From the NCBI RefSeq assembly GCF_003351345.1, contig NZ_QQTO01000019.1, forward strand, positions 951,476 to 1,015,475: a DNA stretch of 64,000 nucleotides, given 5' to 3'. Within the stretch, counting starts at the first letter, position 1; every line of letters begins with the position of its first letter. The notes under the pieces are model-generated. The model had not been told where the DNA came from, did no database searches, and was given only the letters and a program-made list of their open reading frames with translations. This DNA comes from Allobosea caraganae. GTDB lineage: Bacteria > Pseudomonadota > Alphaproteobacteria > Rhizobiales > Beijerinckiaceae. Positions 61,401-64,000 of this stretch are shown one piece after another. The translations under genes and the position numbers were made by a program.

Positions 61401-64000
61401 CGACGCCAATCTCGGCGATGCGGCCGCCGGCCTCGTCTTCAATGGCGGCGTGCTGCGCGTCACCGGCACGAGCTTCAGCTCGACTGCCCGCGCGATCACC
61501 TTCGACAATGGCGGTGGCGGCTTCGATATCGCTGACGCCGCCAACAGCTTCACCGTGAGCCAGGCGCTGAGCGGCAATGGCGGGCTCGCCAAGCTCGGGG
61601 CCGGCACGCTCGTGCTGACCGGTGCGAACACCTATGCCGGCGGCACCATGATCAGCGGCGGCACCTTGCAGATCGGCAATGGCGGCACGAGCGGCGAGAT
61701 CGACGGCAACATCGTCAACAACGGCCGACTCGCGGTCAACCGCTCCGACGATGTCAGCTTCTCCGACATCGTCTCCGGCACCGGCTCGCTGGTGCAGATG
61801 GGGCCGGGCAGGCTGACCCTGACCGGCGCCAATACTTATGCTGGCGGCACCACGATCGCCGCCGGCACCTTGCAGCTTGGCGACGGCGGCACGAGCGGCT
61901 CGATCGTCGGCGATGTCACCAACAATGGCACGCTGGCCTTCAACCGCTCGGACGCGGCGACCTTCGCCGGTGTGGTCTCCGGCAGCGGTGCATTGAAGCA
62001 GCTCGGCTCCGGCACGACGATCCTGACCGGCGCGAACAGCTATACGGGGGGCACGGTGATCGCGGCCGGCACCCTGCAGCTCGGCAATGGCGGCACGACG
62101 GGTTCGATCGCCGGCGACGTCGCCAATAGCGGCACGCTGGCCTTCAACCGCTCGGATGCGGTGAGCTTCGCCGGTATCGTGTCCGGCAGCGGTGCGCTGA
62201 AGCAGATCGGTTCGGGCACGACAACCCTGACCGGCGCCAACACCTATGCCGGCGGCACGGTGATTTCGGCCGGTACCTTGCAACTCGGCAATGGCGGCAC
62301 CTCGGGCTCGATCGGCGGCGACGTCGCCAATGACGGCACGCTCGCCTTCAACCGCTCGGACGTTGTGAGCTTCGCCGGCGTGGTCTCTGGCAGCGGCGCG
62401 CTGAAGCAGACTGGCTCGGGCACGACCATCCTGACGGGAACGAACAGCTACACCGGCGGCACCACGATCATGGCCGGCACGTTGCAGCTCGGCACCGGCG
62501 GCACGAGCGGCTCGATTGCGGGCGACATCACCAATAACGGCACGCTCGCCTTTGATCGCTCGGATGCGGCGACCTTTGCGGGCATCATCTCCGGCAGCGG
62601 CGGGTTGAACCAGATCGGCGCCGGCACGCTCGTCCTGACCGGCGCCAACACCTATGCCGGCGGCACGGTGATTTCGGCCGGCACGCTGCAACTCGGCGAT
62701 GGTGGAACCTCCGGCTCGATCACGGGCGACGTCCTCAATGACGGTACGCTGGCCTTCAAGCGCTCGGACGAGGTGACTTTTGGCGGCGCCATCTCCGGTA
62801 CGGGCGCGCTGAAGCAGATCGGCTCCGGCACGACGACCCTGACCGGGGTTAACAGCTATGCGGGCGGCACCACGATCTCGGCCGGCACGCTGATCGGCTC
62901 GGCGACGAGCTTCGGCAGCGGCGCCATCCTGAACAACGCGGCGCTGGTCATCGACCAGCCCGCCAATGCCGTCTTCGCCAACGCGATCGACGGCACCGGC
63001 TCCTTCACCAAGACCGGCGCCGGCAGCCTGAACCTGACCGGCACCAGCGGGCTGACGGGGCCGACCACGGTCGCCGCAGGCCGGCTCGCGGTGAACGGCT
63101 CGCTCGCCAATTCGCCGGTCACGGTGCAGAGCGGCGGCACGCTTGGCGGCAATGGCACGGTCGGGACCCTGATCGTTCAGAGTGGCGGCATCGTCGCGCC
63201 CGGCAACTCGATCGGCACGATCACCGTCAATGGCAGTGTCACCCTGGCGCCGGGCTCGATCTACCAGGTCGAGGTCGACGGCTCCGGCCGGTCGGACAGG
63301 ATCGTCGCATCCGGCGCGATCACGGTCTCCGGTGCGACGCTACAGCTCGCAACGATCACCGGCACGGTCCAGCCCTCGGCGCGCTACGAGCTGTTCAGCG
63401 CCACGGGTGGCGTCTCCGGCCGCTTCAGCAGCGTCACCAGCAACTTCGCCTTCCTGACGCCGAACCTCTCCTACGACGCTGCGCAGACCTATCTGACGAT
63501 CGAGCGCAACGACGTCTCCTTCGGCAGCGTCGGCCAGACGCGCAACCAGGGCGGTGCGGCCACGGCGAGCGAGCAGCTCGGCACCGGCAACCCGGTCTAT
63601 GACGCGGTCGTCAAGCTCGATGCGCCAGCGGCCCGCGCCGCCTTCGACGCGCTGTCTGGCGAGATCCACGCCTCGGCGAAGGGCGTTCTGGCCGAGGAGA
63701 GCTCGGCGCTGCGCGATGCGGCGACGGGGCGGCTGCGCTCGGCCTTCGGCGCCGTCGGCGCGGCGCAGATGGCGACCATGAACTACGGCTTCACGGCCGA
63801 CCTCGCCCCAAGCGCGACCGGCCCGATGCCGAGGTTGAGGTCGGACCGCTTCGCGCTCTGGGGCCAGGGCTACGGCTCCTGGGGCCGCAGCGAGAGCGAC
63901 CGCAACGCCGGCAAGCTGACCCGCTCGAGCGGCGGGCTCATGGTCGGCGGCGACGTCGCGGTCTTCGACAACCTGCGCTTCGGCGCGCTCGCCGGCTACA
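55408..64000 (+). CDS. Autotransporter 2: giant beta-repeat protein, incomplete at right edge
   Basis: One reading frame is open from ATG 55408 to the window end, at least 2864 codons. By alignment with autotransporter 1, about 220 more residues of barrel are missing, giving a total near 3090. An unusually long signal region (65 residues, charged start, hydrophobic core at 42-60, cleavage after AMA) leads into a Gly-rich tract (about 66-260) with repeated ITGGNGG and GTI motifs. About 22 LTGANTYTGGT-type repeats follow from residue 560 on, interrupted near 1800-1960 by a domain shared with autotransporter 1. A DALSGEIHASAKG segment then leads to the barrel (FALWGQGYGSWG). It has no proline linker like that of autotransporter 1. 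Adhesion is the likely role. Confidence 0.93.
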   Translation, partial: MAAKTRTGLRKAKGASTRGALQTCHDMVKPVVLALSRRHRRALLLACTALVMPMVLAFSAVPAMAQFTGGNGGNGADAPNGSSAGGGGGGGAYGDGSATAGGGGGGSTGGQGNRGGSGGGSDGAGGGGGGYGAGAGGGGGGGGGAGRTLNADLINSNAITGGNGGSGGIGDYNSVPNYSYGGGGGGGGGGSGVIAGTGTNLSNSSTITGGNGGGGGSSSGAIDPFTDPSGNGVGGRGGNGFTATGSAGLTITNTGTIKGGGGGSDFQNYQPYRPQPGGVGIIGQNLTIINSGTIAGGALGGAAGVNGALSTAIIITGGTNSITALAGSNIGAIELGGNTTLAGTFNNTIQVNGGIAVSVIGATAAGDVAGITTFNNYGATTIADGRKLSAQTISNAAGTIGIGAGATLQGTGNTLYNNAIINVGAGGSVVDAGAINNQGGGTINFNGPTGTATLSAGQGIYNDGQIKVLGGDVAVTGDISNQNNGTLALTGGNMTGVGTLTNSGTATLNVASGYNLGVGTLSVSGGSVTGTGTITASTAFNLSGGTIGATLAGTAALTKTGAGTAILAGANSYSGGTTINAGTLQLGSGGGLLATSDLSVGTGSFFDLNGQSQGFGKVEGVGEVKLGSGGALTVGNADASSTFDGVISGAGSLTKAGTGTFVLNGANAYTAGTTVSGGTLQLGSLGSLAATGSLGIGAGATFDLNGRTQTIGTLSGAGSLTLGGGGALSVGNGDGSSGFGGVISGDGSLTKLGTGTLTLTGANTYTGGTTISAGTLQLGDGTLDGSIAGSIVNNGMLSFNTAGSISFDGAMTGTGGLAKSGSGTLTLTGAIGSTGATTINAGTLLLGTGGSLASSSAVNITSSTGILDLNGLTQTLGDLAGMGEVKLGSGALTIDKASGSSSFSGVISGSGSLTKSGSSAIVLTGENTYTGGTTISGGTLRIGTGSNTGSIQGDVVNNAQLSFARINDYTFAGDISGSGQVDTAGLGKLILTGNNTHTGGTNVLAGSLQIGDGTTDGSIGGDINVWTNVIFNTVGTRTFAGRVRDGASAHGAFTKTGAGTLTLTGANSYTGGTTISGGTLALGSGGSLYSGGTVNITSSTGILDLAGHAQTLSGLDGTGEVKLGSGALTFNRASGYSDFGGVISGTGSLTKSGSGSLILSGENTYTGGTTISNGWLQIGSSGSTGSIQGNIVNNSALYFGRADDYTFAGDISGSGMVFTAGGGKLILTGNNTYTGDTFVPVGSLQIGDGTTDGSIVGTINVSTNVTFNTVGTRSFAGRVLDGVAASGSFTKDGAGTLTLTGASTYTGGTTINGGALRLGNDSANDGSITGNVVNNGELQFDNLNDAGFGGEISGSGAVRKLGTNTLTLTGANTYAGPSLVNAGTLRLGGNDRLNASGNVTVSSGAVFDLGGYSQGIGELSGAGEVKLGTGGALSAGKNTNSTFTGIVSGAGSLTKTGTGRLTLAGDNTYTGSTTIDAGMLQIGNGLATGSIATDVVNNGTLAFNRSNDYVFTYVITDGSGSGAVEQNGTGRTVLTGTNTYTGGTTVNAGALQIGDGGAAGSILGGVTVSSGAEFAVNRSGVYTLPNAVGGAGSFAQRGSGTTILGDGMTYTGGTVIAAGTLKVGSGGTQGSLGSGNISNAAALVVDKSNSFTIAGAISGTGSFETTGGTGGTGKTTLSGANTYTGATTVSGGALEVSGSLGDTAVSVSSGATLAGGGTIAGAVTIADGGHLAPGANPGTLTTGVLAVGSLNLSSGSMLDFDLGLPNQLTGSDRVDVTGNLVLDGTLNIADAGGFGGGIYRLFTYGGTLTDNGLSIGSLPGGTSASDLSVQTSVAAQVNLVNSAGLTLNFWDGSAAGNANNNLVDGGAGTWNATNGSWTDQNGSVNAPPSATPGFMVFQGSGGTVTVDDGAGAIAVTGMQFAADGYRIEGASIALSGAQAIIRVGDGTSAGAAYTATIASVLTGASDLVKTDLGTLVLTGANTYTGNTVLNSGTLSVSSDANLGDAAAGLVFNGGVLRVTGTSFSSTARAITFDNGGGGFDIADAANSFTVSQALSGNGGLAKLGAGTLVLTGANTYAGGTMISGGTLQIGNGGTSGEIDGNIVNNGRLAVNRSDDVSFSDIVSGTGSLVQMGPGRLTLTGANTYAGGTTIAAGTLQLGDGGTSGSIVGDVTNNGTLAFNRSDAATFAGVVSGSGALKQLGSGTTILTGANSYTGGTVIAAGTLQLGNGGTTGSIAGDVANSGTLAFNRSDAVSFAGIVSGSGALKQIGSGTTTLTGANTYAGGTVISAGTLQLGNGGTSGSIGGDVANDGTLAFNRSDVVSFAGVVSGSGALKQTGSGTTILTGTNSYTGGTTIMAGTLQLGTGGTSGSIAGDITNNGTLAFDRSDAATFAGIISGSGGLNQIGAGTLVLTGANTYAGGTVISAGTLQLGDGGTSGSITGDVLNDGTLAFKRSDEVTFGGAISGTGALKQIGSGTTTLTGVNSYAGGTTISAGTLIGSATSFGSGAILNNAALVIDQPANAVFANAIDGTGSFTKTGAGSLNLTGTSGLTGPTTVAAGRLAVNGSLANSPVTVQSGGTLGGNGTVGTLIVQSGGIVAPGNSIGTITVNGSVTLAPGSIYQVEVDGSGRSDRIVASGAITVSGATLQLATITGTVQPSARYELFSATGGVSGRFSSVTSNFAFLTPNLSYDAAQTYLTIERNDVSFGSVGQTRNQGGAATASEQLGTGNPVYDAVVKLDAPAARAAFDALSGEIHASAKGVLAEESSALRDAATGRLRSAFGAVGAAQMATMNYGFTADLAPSATGPMPRLRSDRFALWGQGYGSWGRSESDRNAGKLTRSSGGLMVGGDVAVFDNLRFGALAGY
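57890..59310 (+). repeat. 708-bp higher-order repeat inside autotransporter 2, two copies
   Basis: Landmarks recur exactly 708 bp (236 codons) apart: NITSSTGILDL at 57982 and 58690, GENTYTGGTT at 58183 and 58891. Each copy carries three beta-strand repeats. The copies have diverged, more than the 204-bp units at 61630. Confidence 0.85.
61630..62853 (+). repeat. Six tandem 204-bp units inside autotransporter 2
   Basis: Starting at the codon for T or S of [TS]Y[AT]GGT, six units of exactly 204 bp (68 codons) follow each other, at 61630, 61834, 62038, 62242, 62446 and 62650; a diverged seventh starts at 62854. Conserved within units are AGTLQLG, GGTSGSI, GTLAFNRSD and SGSGALKQ. Confidence 0.95.

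Noticed and set aside
60307..62691. Antisense open frame (794 codons) opposite the repeat array of autotransporter 2
   Set aside because: Its periodicity mirrors the 204-bp sense repeats and it has no recognisable fold or start signal; a shadow of repeat and GC content.
57100..63100. Possible CRISPR-like or other spaced DNA repeat array
   Set aside because: Units are in-frame protein repeats of 68 or more codons with variable, translated interiors; no short repeat/unique spacer pattern.

Overview
The window is GC-rich, densely coded DNA from an alphaproteobacterium, most likely of the order Hyphomicrobiales (Bosea/Methylobacterium-like). This is inferred from the mix of families: a soluble NAD-dependent formate dehydrogenase fdsGBACD set, an Irr/ICE-like iron box, tripartite tricarboxylate (TTT) transporters, AapJ- and Bug-type receptors, many LysR regulators and large beta-repeat autotransporters. 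No rRNA, tRNA, CRISPR array, prophage or insertion sequence was recognised.

Layout. (1) 1-5723: a fused two-ATPase dipeptide-type ABC protein, a Gfo/Idh/MocA dehydrogenase, and an FtsK-type translocase without membrane segments. (2) 5736-9551, minus strand: an iron/metallophore ABC operon (receptor, permease, ATPase) with a SAM methyltransferase, preceded by an ICE-like dyad. (3) 9757-13441, minus strand: a response regulator, a two-PAS histidine kinase and a cysteine-free SUOX-fold protein in one operon. (4) 13679-18244: a complete 1521-aa autotransporter. (5) 18297-31587: catabolic genes, including a hydratase/ABC receptor/amidohydrolase operon facing an Lrp regulator, and a CoA-transferase/enoyl-CoA hydratase/SDR/TctB/TctA/Gfo operon facing a LysR gene that is followed by the matching TctC receptor. 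(6) 31600-42145: a second CoA-transferase with two hotdog-fold proteins, LysR, GST, SDR, NTF2-like protein, aldo/keto reductase, enoyl-CoA hydratase, AapJ receptor, L,D-transpeptidase and a lipoprotein. Palindromic intergenic repeats are scattered through the part between about 31.6 and 38.9 kb. (7) 42374-49600: a LysR gene followed by fdsG-fdsB-fdsA-fdhD-fdsD, which oxidises formate to CO2 with NAD+. (8) 49597-53922: ROK repressor, NagB-like and NagA-like amino-sugar enzymes, and a solute receptor. (9) 54270-64000: an AraC regulator and a second, giant autotransporter that runs off the right edge.

How it fits together. Most of the window looks like an accessory carbon-uptake and catabolism region: a carboxylate is imported (TctABC), activated by a CoA-transferase, and processed by hydratase and dehydrogenase steps; formate oxidation may supply NADH. 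The two autotransporters are paralogues in direct orientation. The second contains six exact 204-bp in-frame tandem units and an older 708-bp higher-order duplication. The most unusual items are that repeat architecture, a nested composite palindrome at 31621-31883, the cofactor-less SUOX-like protein paired with a histidine kinase, the altered NagB active site, and the soluble FtsK. All function calls come from reading motifs and context by eye; no database search was possible.
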